Positions 46,373-57,153 of a stretch of 64,000 bases of DNA are shown here, in pieces (the stretch's first letter is position 1; the number at the start of each line of letters is the position of its first letter). The stretch comes from Methylocystaceae bacterium UBA5192. GTDB lineage: Bacteria > Pseudomonadota > Alphaproteobacteria > Rhizobiales > Beijerinckiaceae. The position numbers were made by a program, and so were the translations under genes. The notes beneath the pieces are model-generated. The model did not search any database. It was not told the origin of the DNA and saw nothing but the letters and a program-made list of their open reading frames with translations. The stretch spans positions 15,078-79,077 of the forward strand of contig DHWC01000036.1 of the NCBI GenBank assembly GCA_002412985.1, in the 5' to 3' direction.

Positions 46373-47956
46373 TCAGAATGGGTGGTATTGGTAGAGCCAG
46401 TTTTCAGATAAAATAACATCTTGATGCTTAAGATAGAGACGCATTTCAACAGGCTCTTGCCCCTCAACGGTTAGATCGAATTGCGCGCGCCAATGGCCCG
46501 CTACGCCGTCAAAGACCGCTTCAGTAAAGACATAGGAGAAAGCGCCGCGCGAAGCCCAGAGTACGGCTTCTGGCTTTTGTCCAAAGGCCAGTTTCGTTAA
46601 TGGCTCGCCTTGAAACTCAACCATAAATTTACGCACGCCTTTTGGGCGCGGCTTTCCTGGCTGCCCCCCATTACCCAGACGCGTGGCGACACAGCGCGCG
46701 AGAGGCGTGGGATAGGGTTCATCTGCGAGCCAATGAAGACGATAGGAGAGCTCGAAGTTGGCGCCAGCTACAGCAGGCTTTTCGGGGACCCACATGGCGA
46801 CAATATTATCATGAATCTCGTCATCAGTAGGGATTTCAATAAGCTGTATGGCGCCTTTGCCCCAATCCCCTTTGGGTTCTATCCAAACACTTGGACGCCG
46901 ATCGTAAAAAACGCCATCGAGATAATGATCAAAACTGCGGTCACGCTGCATGAGGCCAAAACCCTTGGGGTTATTGTCGCCAAAGGCAGAGGCCATCACA
47001 CGAGTAGGATTATTGAGCGGTCGCCATAAACGTTCGCCGTTTCCAGTCCAAATACTCAACCCATCAGAGTCATGAACTTCTGGTCGCCAATCGACTGCTG
47101 TGGGTTTTGCTGTTTCTGAAAACCAATACATTGAGGTCAGCGGCGCTAGACCAAAACGCGTGAAGCCTGCGCGCAAGAAAAGCGCGCAGTCAATATCCAT
47201 GACCACGCCCTTGCCGCGTGTCATGAGAAACCGGTAGGCGCCAGTGATAGAGGGCCCTTCAAGCAGGGCATGTAAAATAACGCCCTCTGTTGTTTCTGGC
47301 CCAATATAAATTTCGGTAAAGTCAGGAAATTCCTCATTCGTTCCTGACTGCCACGTGTCCAGCGCTACGCCTCGAGCTGATAAGCCATATTGCGCCAATT
47401 CACCGATAGCTCGGAAATAGGAGGCGCCCAGAAAAGCAACCCAATCATTTTTTTTCCAATCCAATTTGCCTTGTTTTGACTCTTGGATTCGAAATCCAGC
47501 AAAGCCAGCCCCATTTGGAAGTCCGCGGGCTACAGAGTTCTCGGGCATATTAAAATAAGATGGATCATAAATAACTTCGCGCGCTTGTCCGTCTTGCAAA
47601 ACATTTATGCGAACGGCCTTTTTAAAAAACATGCCAAGATGAAAAAATTCAATTGGAAATAGATCGTTTGTATCAGCATAGAGCGCATGATCGGTGTTGT
47701 ATGTAATACGTCCCCATTCTTCATAATCAATTTGCGACGTGATTTGCGGCGCAGGAATATTTGGTTTTCGATAGGGCTCTTTAATGAGTTTCTGCGCTTG
47801 TTGCTTTAAGAGATCAAATGAGAATGGCGCAGGATCTCCCAGTTTTACATTGGCTATTTTTGGACTGGCTAAGCTATCAGTCGGGCGAAGCGCTCCCACT
47901 GCGCTTGTCGCGGCGGCCACTTTGAGAAAGGAGCGCCTGTCCTGTTTCTCAATCAT
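46373..47956 (-). CDS. Periplasmic glucan biosynthesis protein, OpgG/OpgD family
   Basis: A 527-residue protein with a Tat signal (DRRSFLKVAAATSAVGAL) like OpgD. The body is the MdoG/OpgG fold: NVKLGDPAPFSFDLLKQQAQ near the start, PEFF-type LFPIEFFHLG, the conserved FAGFRI and the central YIGPETTEG. The family shapes osmoregulated periplasmic glucans. The Tat signal fits OpgD more than Sec-dependent OpgG, but the two cannot be separated safely. No opgH glucosyltransferase is near. Confidence 0.9.
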   Translation of the reverse strand: MIEKQDRRSFLKVAAATSAVGALRPTDSLASPKIANVKLGDPAPFSFDLLKQQAQKLIKEPYRKPNIPAPQITSQIDYEEWGRITYNTDHALYADTNDLFPIEFFHLGMFFKKAVRINVLQDGQAREVIYDPSYFNMPENSVARGLPNGAGFAGFRIQESKQGKLDWKKNDWVAFLGASYFRAIGELAQYGLSARGVALDTWQSGTNEEFPDFTEIYIGPETTEGVILHALLEGPSITGAYRFLMTRGKGVVMDIDCALFLRAGFTRFGLAPLTSMYWFSETAKPTAVDWRPEVHDSDGLSIWTGNGERLWRPLNNPTRVMASAFGDNNPKGFGLMQRDRSFDHYLDGVFYDRRPSVWIEPKGDWGKGAIQLIEIPTDDEIHDNIVAMWVPEKPAVAGANFELSYRLHWLADEPYPTPLARCVATRLGNGGQPGKPRPKGVRKFMVEFQGEPLTKLAFGQKPEAVLWASRGAFSYVFTEAVFDGVAGHWRAQFDLTVEGQEPVEMRLYLKHQDVILSENWLYQYHPF

Positions 47957-48075
47957 AAAGGGATCCTTCGGTTAACCGCCAATCAAAGCTGCAGTTTTGC
48001 GATGCATTAAAATGAATTGAGTATCTAATAGGCAAACGATTCAAGCTGCTCCAGACCGCATTTAGCGCTTTACGG

Positions 48076-48309
48076 CTAACCGCGAATTGGTTCGTTCCGG
48101 AGAGCTGTGCGCATAAAGAAATAGAGTCCGATGAAGCCCAATATGGAGAAAGCTATTTCAATCACGCGGCTGATCATTGGATCTAACTGAAAAAGCCCGC
48201 CAAGCGCCCAACCCGCAGCCCAAGAAGCGCCAACAAGTTCAGTGCCGACAAGAATGGCGACAGCAACGATTGTCGACAAGTGTAGATAGTTGATTGGCTT
48301 TTGGCTCAT
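48076..48309 (-). CDS. Small two-helix membrane protein
   Basis: A 77-residue protein with two hydrophobic segments, about residues 11-34 and 47-67 (IEIAFSILGFIGLYFFM), and a positively charged end (RTALRNEPIRG). I have seen similar small membrane proteins in alphaproteobacteria without a known function. It lies downstream of ssb in the same direction after about 100 bases. Confidence 0.6.
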   Translation of the reverse strand: MSQKPINYLHLSTIVAVAILVGTELVGASWAAGWALGGLFQLDPMISRVIEIAFSILGFIGLYFFMRTALRNEPIRG

Positions 48310-48416
48310 TGAACAATACTACGTTTATGATTTTAGGGCGTAAAATCTTTATCAATCCTCTATAAGGCGGTGCTATCGCAAAGAGCAAATCATTGCAATA
48401 GCGAGCCTTTAGTTGG

Positions 48417-48926
48417 CTAGAAGGGAATATCGTCGTCCAGCTGCTCGGAAAGTTTGCCGCTCGACTGGCTGCGGCGATCGATTGGTGTGCGTTCCATTGG
48501 CGATACGCGCCCAAAGGCTGCGGTCGCTTCGTTTGATCCTACTGCCTCGTAATCGCTTTCTCCCCGTCCGCTAGATTTGCTATCGAGAAGCGTCAATTCG
48601 CCCCGAAAGCGTTGCAACACAACCTCTGTCGCCTTGCGTTGATTGCCTTCTTTATCCGTATATTCTCGTGTCTGAAGCTGGCCCTCGAGATATACTTTTG
48701 ACCCCTTACGGCAATATTGCTCGGCAATTTTGCCAAGATTATCGTTAAAAATCGAAACATTATGCCATTCGGTCCGATCTTTTCTCTCACCCGTATTTTT
48801 ATCTCGCCAAGATTCCGTTGTCGCAACAGAAAAAGACACAACACGATCGCCCGAGGGCATCGTGCGCGCCTCTGGATCTCGTCCAAGATTGCCGATTAAA
48901 ATAACTTTGTTAACGCTGCCGGCCAT
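48417..48926 (-). CDS. ssb: Single-stranded DNA-binding protein
   Basis: A 169-residue tetrameric OB-fold protein that coats single-stranded DNA in replication and repair. The N terminus MAGSVNKVILIGNLGRDPE is the alphaproteobacterial form; residues 1-110 are the OB fold; the C-terminal tip DDDIPF recruits partner proteins. ATG 48926 with GGAG upstream is preferred to ATG 48944. An exact alphaproteobacterial LexA box lies about 110 bases upstream, so it is probably SOS-induced. Confidence 0.97.
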   Translation of the reverse strand: MAGSVNKVILIGNLGRDPEARTMPSGDRVVSFSVATTESWRDKNTGERKDRTEWHNVSIFNDNLGKIAEQYCRKGSKVYLEGQLQTREYTDKEGNQRKATEVVLQRFRGELTLLDSKSSGRGESDYEAVGSNEATAAFGRVSPMERTPIDRRSQSSGKLSEQLDDDIPF

Positions 48927-49034
48927 AGATTTTGCTCCACTCAACTAATGGGCCATAGTTTAGTCTAAAGGTTGGACGTCCACTTGCGCCATGAGACATT
49001 GTCCACAACTGATCCGCTAAAGATACACCTGTTT

Positions 49035-49049
49035 GTTCATGCTATGTTC
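49035..49049 (-). promoter_or_regulatory. LexA (SOS) box before ssb
   Basis: GTTC at 49035-49038, seven bases, GTTC at 49046-49049: the direct-repeat LexA box of alphaproteobacteria. It lies upstream of ssb on the minus strand and in the gap between ssb and the dctA-like gene. The box is read on the plus strand, and LexA boxes work in either orientation. Confidence 0.65.
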
Positions 49050-49138
49050 TAGCATGGCCGAGTGAGGTCACGCAAGCCGAGGGGCTTACAGGAACGCTCC
49101 TGGCTAAGTGAGACTTTTTTCTAGGTGGACTTGGGAGA

Positions 49139-50416
49139 TTACAGGATCTGACGGCGTAACTCTGCTTTGAGTTGATCCCGATCGAGTTCACCTTCCCAGG
49201 CTGAAATAACAATTGTCGCGACGCTATTGCCGATGAAATTTGTTAAAGCTCGACATTCAGACATGAATTTATCAACGCCTAACAACAAAGACATGCCAGG
49301 TACTAGTCGCACATCAACAGATGCAAGCGTTGCTGCAAGCGTAATAAATCCCGCACCTGAGACGCCGCTTGACCCTTTAGAGGTCAGCATTGCAACAAAA
49401 AGAATAATACCCTGATCAGTGAGGGTTAGATCAATTCCCATCGCGTGGGCAATAAAGAGCGTCGCCAATGTCATATAAATATTCGTGCCATCTAAATTGA
49501 ATGAATAACCTGTTGGGACAACGAGGCCGACAACTGATTTTGAACATCCCAGCCGCTCTAATTTTTGGATGAGTGCAGGTAGGGCGCTTTCCGAAGAGGA
49601 CGTTCCCAATACAATGAGCAACTCATCTTTCAGATAGCCCATTAGATGGAAAATATTAAATCCTTGGCGCCATGCAATATAGCCAAGCACAAAAGTGATA
49701 AATAAGGTTGCTGTAAGATAAAAAGCGCCAACTAATCCAATCAAGGAGATTAAAGCAAGCGATCCAAATTTACCGATTGCATAGGCCATTGCGCCAAAGG
49801 CTCCAATTGGCGCGGCCTTCATGACGATGGCGATGACGCCGAATATAGCCTTTCCTAAATCGTCAATAAAGGCTCGCAGTTTTTCCGCGCGGTCGCCAAG
49901 CGAGAGTAGAGAAAAGCCAAATAGTATCGAGAAAAGTAAGACTTGTAAGACTTCCCCTTTGGCAAAAGCGCCAACGGCGCTATCGGGAATAATGTCGAGA
50001 AGGAAGTCAACATTACTGCGTTTATGAGCTAGATCCACGTATTTTGATACACTTGCGGCGTCTGCTTGAGCAGATAGGCCCTGACCAATTTTTGTGATGT
50101 TGCCAACAAGAAGCCCTAAGATGAGTGCAAGCGTTGAAACGACTTCAAAATAAATCAACGCTTTCAGTCCAACTCTTCCGACTTTTCGAGCATCCTCTAT
50201 CTGCGCAATGCCGGAGACCACTGTGCAAAATATGATTGGCGCGATGACCATTTTTATTAATTTGATGAAACCGTCGCCAAGCGCCTTTATCCAGTCATTT
50301 GAGGCTAATTCTGGAGCCAGGACGCCAAAAAACGCCCCGAGCATGATGGCGATGAGGACCTGAAGGTAAAGACGATGGGGCCGGGAGGTGACCGCTGAGT
50401 GGGATAAGGCGTTCAT
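49139..50416 (-). CDS. Dicarboxylate/amino acid:cation symporter, DctA/GltP family
   Basis: A sodium- or proton-coupled importer with eight transmembrane segments and two re-entrant loops. The Ser-rich re-entrant loop [12 protein letters not shown], the [17 protein letters not shown] helix (with the substrate-binding NxDG) and [14 protein letters not shown] are all present; the last favours C4-dicarboxylate transport over glutamate. I chose ATG 50416 because the first 23 residues of the longer frame are non-conserved. It separates ssb and uvrA, which are divergent neighbours in many bacteria. Confidence 0.88.
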   Translation of the reverse strand: MNALSHSAVTSRPHRLYLQVLIAIMLGAFFGVLAPELASNDWIKALGDGFIKLIKMVIAPIIFCTVVSGIAQIEDARKVGRVGLKALIYFEVVSTLALILGLLVGNITKIGQGLSAQADAASVSKYVDLAHKRSNVDFLLDIIPDSAVGAFAKGEVLQVLLFSILFGFSLLSLGDRAEKLRAFIDDLGKAIFGVIAIVMKAAPIGAFGAMAYAIGKFGSLALISLIGLVGAFYLTATLFITFVLGYIAWRQGFNIFHLMGYLKDELLIVLGTSSSESALPALIQKLERLGCSKSVVGLVVPTGYSFNLDGTNIYMTLATLFIAHAMGIDLTLTDQGIILFVAMLTSKGSSGVSGAGFITLAATLASVDVRLVPGMSLLLGVDKFMSECRALTNFIGNSVATIVISAWEGELDRDQLKAELRRQIL

Positions 50417-50535
50417 TCTTTTGCTGATAGAACTCTCCAGGCTTACAGGCAACCGTCCAAAGGGTGGATTTGAGACCGACGGCATGGCAGGTATTAAAGC
50501 TATGGATCCCTCAACTTCAAAATTAGCGCGCGCAA

Positions 50536-53526
50536 ATGGCCAATAAAAATAAAAAAGCAGATAAAGCCGTAAATCAGCTCTTTCCCGACGAACGCGTAAT
50601 CGCCATTCGTGGAGCCCGTGAGCACAACCTCAAAAATGTAGATTTAATTATACCGAGAGATAAATTTGTTGTTTTTACTGGTTTATCAGGATCTGGAAAA
50701 TCTTCACTGGCTTTCGATACGATTTATGCCGAGGGACAGCGTCGTTATGTAGAGTCCTTGTCAGCCTATGCGCGTCAATTTCTTGAGATGATGCAAAAAC
50801 CAGATGTGGATCAAATTGACGGCCTTTCGCCTGCGATATCTATTGAACAAAAAACAACATCAAAAAATCCACGTTCGACTGTCGGAACTGTTACTGAAAT
50901 CCATGATTATATGCGGTTGCTTTGGGCGCGTGTCGGAACGCCATATTCGCCAGCAACCGGATTGCCGATCGAAAGCCAAACAGTTTCACAGATGGTTGAT
51001 CGAGTTATGTCCTTGCCTGATGGGACACGGCTTTATTTGTTGGCTCCTGTCGTGCGCGGTCGCAAAGGTGAATATAAAAAAGAGATCGCGGATTACACAA
51101 GACGAGGTTTTCAACGTTTAAAAATAGACGGAAAATATTACGATATTAATGATACGCCGACATTAGATAAAAAATTTAAGCATGACATTGATGTTGTTGT
51201 AGATCGCATTGTTGTCAGTAAAGAGCTTGAGGCAAGGCTTGCAGATAGTTTTGAAACGGCTCTTGAACTATCAAATGGACTTGCTGTCATTGAATTTGCT
51301 GATGCAGCTAAGCAAGTGAATAAAACGCTAGCTCCCGCTGCCGTCAGTCCAAACGCCTTAAGCCATTACGCGGCGTCCCATATTCTTTTTTCATCAAAAT
51401 TCGCCTGCCCGGTATCAGGTTTTACAATAACTGAAATTGAACCAAGGCTTTTCTCATTTAATAATCCATTTGGGGCATGCCCGACCTGCGGCGGGATCGG
51501 GCATGAGCAAAAAATTGACCCCGACCTCGTTGTGCCTAATCCAAAATTAACATTACGAAAGGGAGCGATTGCCCCATGGGCAAAATCTTCTTCGCCGTAT
51601 TATATGCAAACTCTAGAGTCATTAGGTAAGCATTATAAATTTAGATTAGAAAATTCCTTTGAGGATTTGCCGGTAAAAATTAGAAACGTCATCCTATTTG
51701 GTTCAGGCGACGAGGAGATTAAATTCAATTACGATGATGGGTTTCGGGCATATTCAGTTAAAAAGCCATTTGAAGGAGTGGTTATTAACCTAGAGCGTCG
51801 TTATCTAGAAACGGATAGCGAATGGGCTCGAGATGATATTGGACGCTTTATGTCCGCGACATCATGCCTGTCTTGCCAAGGATTTAGATTAAAACCTGAG
51901 GCTCTAGCTGTAAAAATAGCAGACAAACACATTGGAGAAATTTCAGAGCTCTCAGTTCGAGAGGCGCTGGCTTGGTTTGAGCGGCTACCTAATCAGCTAA
52001 ATGAAAAACGGAATGAGATCGCTTATCGAATTTTAAAAGAAATCAGAGAGCGTCTAACATTTCTAGTCGATGTGGGGCTTGATTATCTTACTCTATCGAG
52101 AAATTCAGGAACTTTGTCTGGTGGAGAAAGTCAAAGAATTAGGCTGGCTTCACAAATAGGCTCTGGGTTAACGGGCGTTTTGTATGTGCTTGATGAGCCT
52201 TCAATTGGATTGCATCAACGCGATAACGATCGATTATTAGATACGCTTAGACGACTGCGTGATTTAGGTAACAGCGTTATTGTCGTTGAACATGATGAGG
52301 ATGCTATTTTATCGGCTGATTATGTTGTCGACGTTGGGCCTGGCGCAGGAATACATGGAGGAGAGATCGTCGCTCAAGGTTCGCCAAAAGAGATCATAGA
52401 TAATCCTAAATCAATTACTGGCCAATATCTGTCTGGCGTCAAACAGGTTGTGCTGCGGCATAAGGCCCGAAAGCCAGTTGCAGGACGGTGGCTGAAGTTA
52501 ATTGGTGCAAAGGGTAATAATTTAAAAAATGTTAGTGCAGAAATACCGCTCGGATTATTTACCGTCGTTACGGGAGTATCTGGTGGAGGAAAATCTACAC
52601 TCGTCATCGAAACTTTATACAAATCTATCGCCAGACGTCTTAATAATGCTCACGAACAAGCAGCGCCATTTGATAATCTCTTAGGACTAGAACAAATCGA
52701 TAAGATAATTGATATCGATCAGTCTCCAATTGGACGAACGCCGCGTTCCAATCCAGCAACTTATACTGGCGCCTTCACGCCGATCCGAGAGTGGTTTGCG
52801 GGTCTACCAGAGGCAAAGGCGCGTGGTTATGCGCCAGGAAGATTTTCCTTCAATGTGAAGGGCGGGCGATGTGAAGCGTGTCAAGGCGATGGCGTAATTA
52901 AAATTGAAATGCACTTTCTCCCTGATGTTTATGTAACCTGCGATGTTTGTAAGGGAAAACGCTACGGCCGTGAGACGTTAGAGGTTAAATATAGAGATAA
53001 ATCCATAGCCGATGTTTTGGATATGACTGTCGAAGAAGCTTCTCATTTGTTCAAAGCCGTTCCCGCAATAAGAGAAAAAATGGAAACGCTAAAACGCGTA
53101 GGTTTGGATTACATCCATGTTGGTCAGCAGGCGACAACCTTATCTGGTGGCGAAGCTCAGCGCATCAAGCTTTCTAAAGAACTTTCCAAGCGCTCGACTG
53201 GACGTACGCTCTACATTCTTGATGAGCCAACAACTGGGTTGCATTTTCATGATGTGGCTAAATTACTAGAGGTGCTTCATGAACTCGTTGAGCAAGGCAA
53301 TACAGTGGTCGTAATTGAACATAATCTAGAAGTCATCAAAACAGCAGACTGGATTATTGATCTTGGTCCAGAAGGCGGTGACGGGGGAGGCGAGATCGTG
53401 GCGGCTGGCCCGCCAAGCGAAATTATAAAAGTCAAAAGAAGCCATACGGGTCGTTATCTTGCGGAAGCATTAGCCAAAAGGCCAATAGCAAACCAGAAAA
53501 ACCCATCAGCTAAATCGACGCGTTAA
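50536..53526 (+). CDS. uvrA: Excinuclease ABC subunit A
   Basis: Damage-recognition ATPase of nucleotide excision repair. A 996-residue protein with two ABC modules: [14 protein letters not shown] near residue 50, then the UvrB-binding region, [19 protein letters not shown]; second half [30 protein letters not shown]...CDVCKGKRY zinc module and [15 protein letters not shown]. In the first zinc module one cysteine is Ser (ACPVSGF instead of CxxC), which I believe is usual in alphaproteobacteria. No SOS box was seen directly before it. Confidence 0.98.
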   Translation: MANKNKKADKAVNQLFPDERVIAIRGAREHNLKNVDLIIPRDKFVVFTGLSGSGKSSLAFDTIYAEGQRRYVESLSAYARQFLEMMQKPDVDQIDGLSPAISIEQKTTSKNPRSTVGTVTEIHDYMRLLWARVGTPYSPATGLPIESQTVSQMVDRVMSLPDGTRLYLLAPVVRGRKGEYKKEIADYTRRGFQRLKIDGKYYDINDTPTLDKKFKHDIDVVVDRIVVSKELEARLADSFETALELSNGLAVIEFADAAKQVNKTLAPAAVSPNALSHYAASHILFSSKFACPVSGFTITEIEPRLFSFNNPFGACPTCGGIGHEQKIDPDLVVPNPKLTLRKGAIAPWAKSSSPYYMQTLESLGKHYKFRLENSFEDLPVKIRNVILFGSGDEEIKFNYDDGFRAYSVKKPFEGVVINLERRYLETDSEWARDDIGRFMSATSCLSCQGFRLKPEALAVKIADKHIGEISELSVREALAWFERLPNQLNEKRNEIAYRILKEIRERLTFLVDVGLDYLTLSRNSGTLSGGESQRIRLASQIGSGLTGVLYVLDEPSIGLHQRDNDRLLDTLRRLRDLGNSVIVVEHDEDAILSADYVVDVGPGAGIHGGEIVAQGSPKEIIDNPKSITGQYLSGVKQVVLRHKARKPVAGRWLKLIGAKGNNLKNVSAEIPLGLFTVVTGVSGGGKSTLVIETLYKSIARRLNNAHEQAAPFDNLLGLEQIDKIIDIDQSPIGRTPRSNPATYTGAFTPIREWFAGLPEAKARGYAPGRFSFNVKGGRCEACQGDGVIKIEMHFLPDVYVTCDVCKGKRYGRETLEVKYRDKSIADVLDMTVEEASHLFKAVPAIREKMETLKRVGLDYIHVGQQATTLSGGEAQRIKLSKELSKRSTGRTLYILDEPTTGLHFHDVAKLLEVLHELVEQGNTVVVIEHNLEVIKTADWIIDLGPEGGDGGGEIVAAGPPSEIIKVKRSHTGRYLAEALAKRPIANQKNPSAKSTR

Positions 53527-53561
53527 AAGGTTCAAATTATGTCTAATGCGCGGTCTATCTG

Positions 53562-55970
53562 CTAGGTTTCTGGGGTTGCGGTTTCTCTGTCTGACTGAGA
53601 CTTGGACCTGGAGCTGCTCGCCTTTTTTTTCCCGGCTTCAACAATGTCGCGTTCAAGCCTGGGTAGGACTGGTCCTTCAGGATAGATGAAGCCCAAAGTT
53701 TTAGGGCCGCTATCTTTTGATATTACGACTACACGAACAGCGCCGCCGTTTTTCAATCTGCCAAATAAGACTTCATCGGCAAGTGGCGTTTTTATGTGTT
53801 GATGAATAATGCGCGACATGGGTCTTGCCCCCATAGATTCATCATAGCCATGTTCAACAAGCCAATTACGGGCGTCATCTGATAGCTCAATAGTTATGTT
53901 GCGATCTGCTAATTGAGCCTCTAATTGCATAATGAATTTATCTACAACGCGTTGTATGACGTTAGCAGGTAAATGACTAAACGGAACAATCGCATCCAGC
54001 CGATTTCTGAATTCCGGCGTGAACAAACGATTTATAGCTTCATTATCGTCATTATCTCTTCGGTTTCGCGTGAAACCAATTGGGCTGCGCGCCAAATCAG
54101 CAGCGCCCGCATTCGTAGTCATGATCAAAATGACATTACGAAAGTCAATCGTTTTGCCATTATGGTCTGTTAACTTTCCGTGATCCATAACTTGTAAGAG
54201 AATATTATAGAGATCTTGATGGGCTTTTTCGATCTCATCAAGTAGGAGTACGCAGTGTGGATGTTGATCTATTGAATCAGTAAGAAGTCCTCCTTGATCA
54301 AATCCCACATAACCGGGAGGCGCTCCGAGTAAGCGGCTTACAGTATGCCTCTCCATATATTCTGACATGTCGAAACGAATAAGCTCAATGCCCAGCGATA
54401 TCGAAAGCTGTCTTGCGGCCTCTGTCTTGCCAACGCCGGTAGGGCCAGAAAAAAGATAGCATCCAATTGGTTTTTCAGGATCTCTAAGCCCAGCTCTTGC
54501 AAGCTTTATTGCCGAAGTTAGAGCCTGAAGCGCTTTGTCTTGTCCATACACAACGCGTTTTAGCGTTTCATCCAAATGCGCTAAAACTTCAGTATCGTCC
54601 TTTGATACTGTTTTGGGGGGTATGCGCGCCATCGTAGCAATAGTGGCTTCAATTTCTTTTTGACCAATTGTTTTTTTACGCTTGTTTTCTGGCAACAACA
54701 TCTGTGCTGCGCCAGTTTCATCTATGACGTCAATTGCTTTATCAGGTAATTTCCGATCATGAATAAATCGCGCAGACAATTCTACGGCTGATTTTAATGC
54801 GTCTGCTGTATATCTGATTTTATGAAATTCTTCGAAATATGGTTTAAGTCCTTTAATGATCTCAATTGTATCGCTTATGGAAGGTTCATTGACATCGATC
54901 TTTTGAAAACGGCGCACAAGCGCGCGATCTTTTTCGAAATATTGTCTGTATTCTTTATAGGTTGTAGAGCCAATGCACCGCAATGAACCTTGAGAAAGCG
55001 CTGGTTTAAGGAGATTGGACGCGTCCATAGCCCCGCCAGAAGTCGCGCCTGCGCCGATTACTGTATGTATTTCATCAATGAATAATACCGCATCCTTGTG
55101 GCTTTCAATTTCTTTGACAACTTGTTTGAGTCTCTCCTCAAAATCGCCCCTATATCGCGTTCCTGCAAGTAATGCACCCATATCTAGAGCAAAGATCGTT
55201 GCCTGAGAGAGGATCTCTGGAACCTCGTGATTAATGATTTTACGGGCTAGACCCTCGGCAATAGCCGTTTTGCCCACTCCGGGGTCGCCAACCAAAAGAG
55301 GATTGTTTTTATGTCGACGACACAGAACCTGAATTGTTCTTAATACTTCCGCTTCACGTCCGATGAGGGGGTCTACGCGTCCTGCGGCGGCTTTTTTGTT
55401 CAGGTTAATGCAATAAGCATCAAGAGCGGATTCCTTTTTCCTGTTTTCTCCCTCTCTTCCGTCTCTGCTTTCGCTGCGATCTTGATCCTCATCTACCCCG
55501 CGCGGCGTTTTAGAAGTATCAGACAGACCGGGACGTTTAGCTATGCCATGGCTGATATAATTGACGGCGTCATAGCGAGTCATATCTTGTTCTTGCAGAA
55601 AATACACAGCGTGGCTTTCGCGTTCAGCAAATAAAGCCACTAAAATATTTGCGCCAGTTACGTCCTCGCGACCGGATGATTGAACGCTTATAATCGCTCT
55701 TTGCACGACGCGTTGAAAACCTGCAGTTGGTTTGCACTCATCTGCTTCCTCATTGATGAGATTATCGAGTTCGCGATCGATGTAATCTAAAAGATTTTTC
55801 TTCAACACTTCCAAGTCGACAGAACAGGCGCGCAAGACCGCTGCTGCGTCCGTATCATCAGTTAAGCTGAGTAATAAGTGCTCTAGCGTAGCGTATTCAT
55901 GATGCCGTTCGCGCGCTGAAGCCAGTGCGCGGTCAAGTGACTGTTTCAGATTCCGCGAGAAAGCTGGCAT
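53562..55970 (-). CDS. clpA: ATP-dependent Clp protease ATP-binding subunit ClpA
   Basis: An 802-residue AAA+ unfoldase that threads proteins into ClpP. N domain about 1-145; first AAA+ with [15 protein letters not shown]; second with [15 protein letters not shown] and [10 protein letters not shown]. The ClpP-contact loop region of the second ring is conserved. A charged linker (about 155-185) and a basic Ser/Lys tail make it longer than E. coli ClpA (758). It follows clpS by eleven bases, so adaptor and unfoldase are made together. Ends convergently with uvrA. Confidence 0.97.
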   Translation of the reverse strand: MPAFSRNLKQSLDRALASARERHHEYATLEHLLLSLTDDTDAAAVLRACSVDLEVLKKNLLDYIDRELDNLINEEADECKPTAGFQRVVQRAIISVQSSGREDVTGANILVALFAERESHAVYFLQEQDMTRYDAVNYISHGIAKRPGLSDTSKTPRGVDEDQDRSESRDGREGENRKKESALDAYCINLNKKAAAGRVDPLIGREAEVLRTIQVLCRRHKNNPLLVGDPGVGKTAIAEGLARKIINHEVPEILSQATIFALDMGALLAGTRYRGDFEERLKQVVKEIESHKDAVLFIDEIHTVIGAGATSGGAMDASNLLKPALSQGSLRCIGSTTYKEYRQYFEKDRALVRRFQKIDVNEPSISDTIEIIKGLKPYFEEFHKIRYTADALKSAVELSARFIHDRKLPDKAIDVIDETGAAQMLLPENKRKKTIGQKEIEATIATMARIPPKTVSKDDTEVLAHLDETLKRVVYGQDKALQALTSAIKLARAGLRDPEKPIGCYLFSGPTGVGKTEAARQLSISLGIELIRFDMSEYMERHTVSRLLGAPPGYVGFDQGGLLTDSIDQHPHCVLLLDEIEKAHQDLYNILLQVMDHGKLTDHNGKTIDFRNVILIMTTNAGAADLARSPIGFTRNRRDNDDNEAINRLFTPEFRNRLDAIVPFSHLPANVIQRVVDKFIMQLEAQLADRNITIELSDDARNWLVEHGYDESMGARPMSRIIHQHIKTPLADEVLFGRLKNGGAVRVVVISKDSGPKTLGFIYPEGPVLPRLERDIVEAGKKKASSSRSKSQSDRETATPET

Positions 55971-55981
55971 ATTTTAGCCCC

Positions 55982-56371
55982 TTATTTCTTTTCCATTACA
56001 CATTGAAGCGGATGTTGATGCTTGCGCGCAAAATCCATTACTTGAGTGACTTTAGTTTCTGCGATTTCATAAGTATAAATGCCACACTCTCCTACGCCAT
56101 GGTTATGAACATGCAGCATTATCTGGAGGGCTTCTTCGGCTGATTTATTAAAATATTTACGTAATACAATGATCACAAATTCTTGGGTCGTGTAATCGTC
56201 ATTGAGCAACAACACGCGATACATGTTGGGTCGACGGGTTTGTTGTAGCGGACGCGTGATCAGGGCCGTGCCGCCATTATCGCCATCAGATTGCTTGGCC
56301 CCGCCCTTGCCAGCCTTAATTGGCGGCAAGCTTGCGCAAGGGTTATTTCTTATGGGTAGTTTTCTTATCAC
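55982..56371 (-). CDS. clpS: ClpS, N-degron adaptor for ClpA
   Basis: A 129-residue adaptor that captures proteins with destabilising N termini and hands them to ClpA. The fold starts at [18 protein letters not shown], with the Asn-Asp-Asp that binds the N terminus of the substrate; [22 protein letters not shown] follows. A flexible, basic N-terminal extension of about 50 residues precedes it. The start GTG 56371 has no clear ribosome binding site, so the true N terminus is uncertain. clpA follows directly. Confidence 0.95.
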   Translation of the reverse strand: MIRKLPIRNNPCASLPPIKAGKGGAKQSDGDNGGTALITRPLQQTRRPNMYRVLLLNDDYTTQEFVIIVLRKYFNKSAEEALQIMLHVHNHGVGECGIYTYEIAETKVTQVMDFARKHQHPLQCVMEKK

Positions 56372-56592
56372 GCTAGAAATGCAGGTTGGCGGTTGAGGAC
56401 ATTCGGGGGAGCCTGTGGAGGGTAACTGCGCGGGTTTGTTTCCTATTTAGTAATCCTAACCCTAGATTTCTTCCTTCAGGGCCGCTTTGCAAGCAGGAAA
56501 TTTTTAAAAAGGACGGTTGGGGGAATTATTGTGAACCGTAAATTTACTCTAAACGGGTAGGGCTAGGGCGAAGATCATCATGAGTTATCGTC

Positions 56593-56910
56593 ATGTCCCT
56601 GGAACCATCTCAACCCAAACCGTCGAAAAAAACGTTGTTTACGAAAGATAATCAAGACTCATCCAGTAATGGGGTGTTTAGTCTCGCCCTGCTTTCCGCC
56701 GCCGTTTTAGTATGTGGGGTAATGGCGGCGAAAACTCTCGCCTTTGTTGTCGATGGATTGGATCCTCCCTCTGTTATTGTTGCATTGAAGCAGACGACGC
56801 ATCGAGAGAACGCGCCGCCAACGCATACACGGGCGCTTTCGGATCGATTCCTGCGAAAGGGATTGGATGATATAGCCACGGGATCTATTGACCATAAACG
56901 AGGCAACTGA
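56593..56910 (+). CDS. Small single-pass membrane protein, unknown
   Basis: A 105-residue protein: polar N terminus rich in Ser, Pro and Lys, one transmembrane segment about residues 28-50 (SLALLSAAVLVCGVMAAKTLAFVV) and a polar periplasmic tail. No family recognised. The gene is divergent from clpS with a 220-base gap between, and lies before rhlE. Confidence 0.55.
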   Translation: MSLEPSQPKPSKKTLFTKDNQDSSSNGVFSLALLSAAVLVCGVMAAKTLAFVVDGLDPPSVIVALKQTTHRENAPPTHTRALSDRFLRKGLDDIATGSIDHKRGN

Positions 56911-57153
56911 AGCGGTTTAACCTTTTATTCCCGTGGCGCTTAAGCTCCCGATCTCACAAAACGCCAATATTGACATTTGTCCAATTTAACGCCATTGAGC
57001 TTTCTAGCTCGGATATTTGCTCTGAAGATCTAATACCGTCCAGAGCCCAGGGTCTGCCAGTTAAAGACCGGTTTTTCGTGAAAAGTAATTGGGCTTATCC
57101 TCAGGAAGCGCATTTATGCGGCCCCCTTTTTACGTTTATTTATAGGAAAATTG

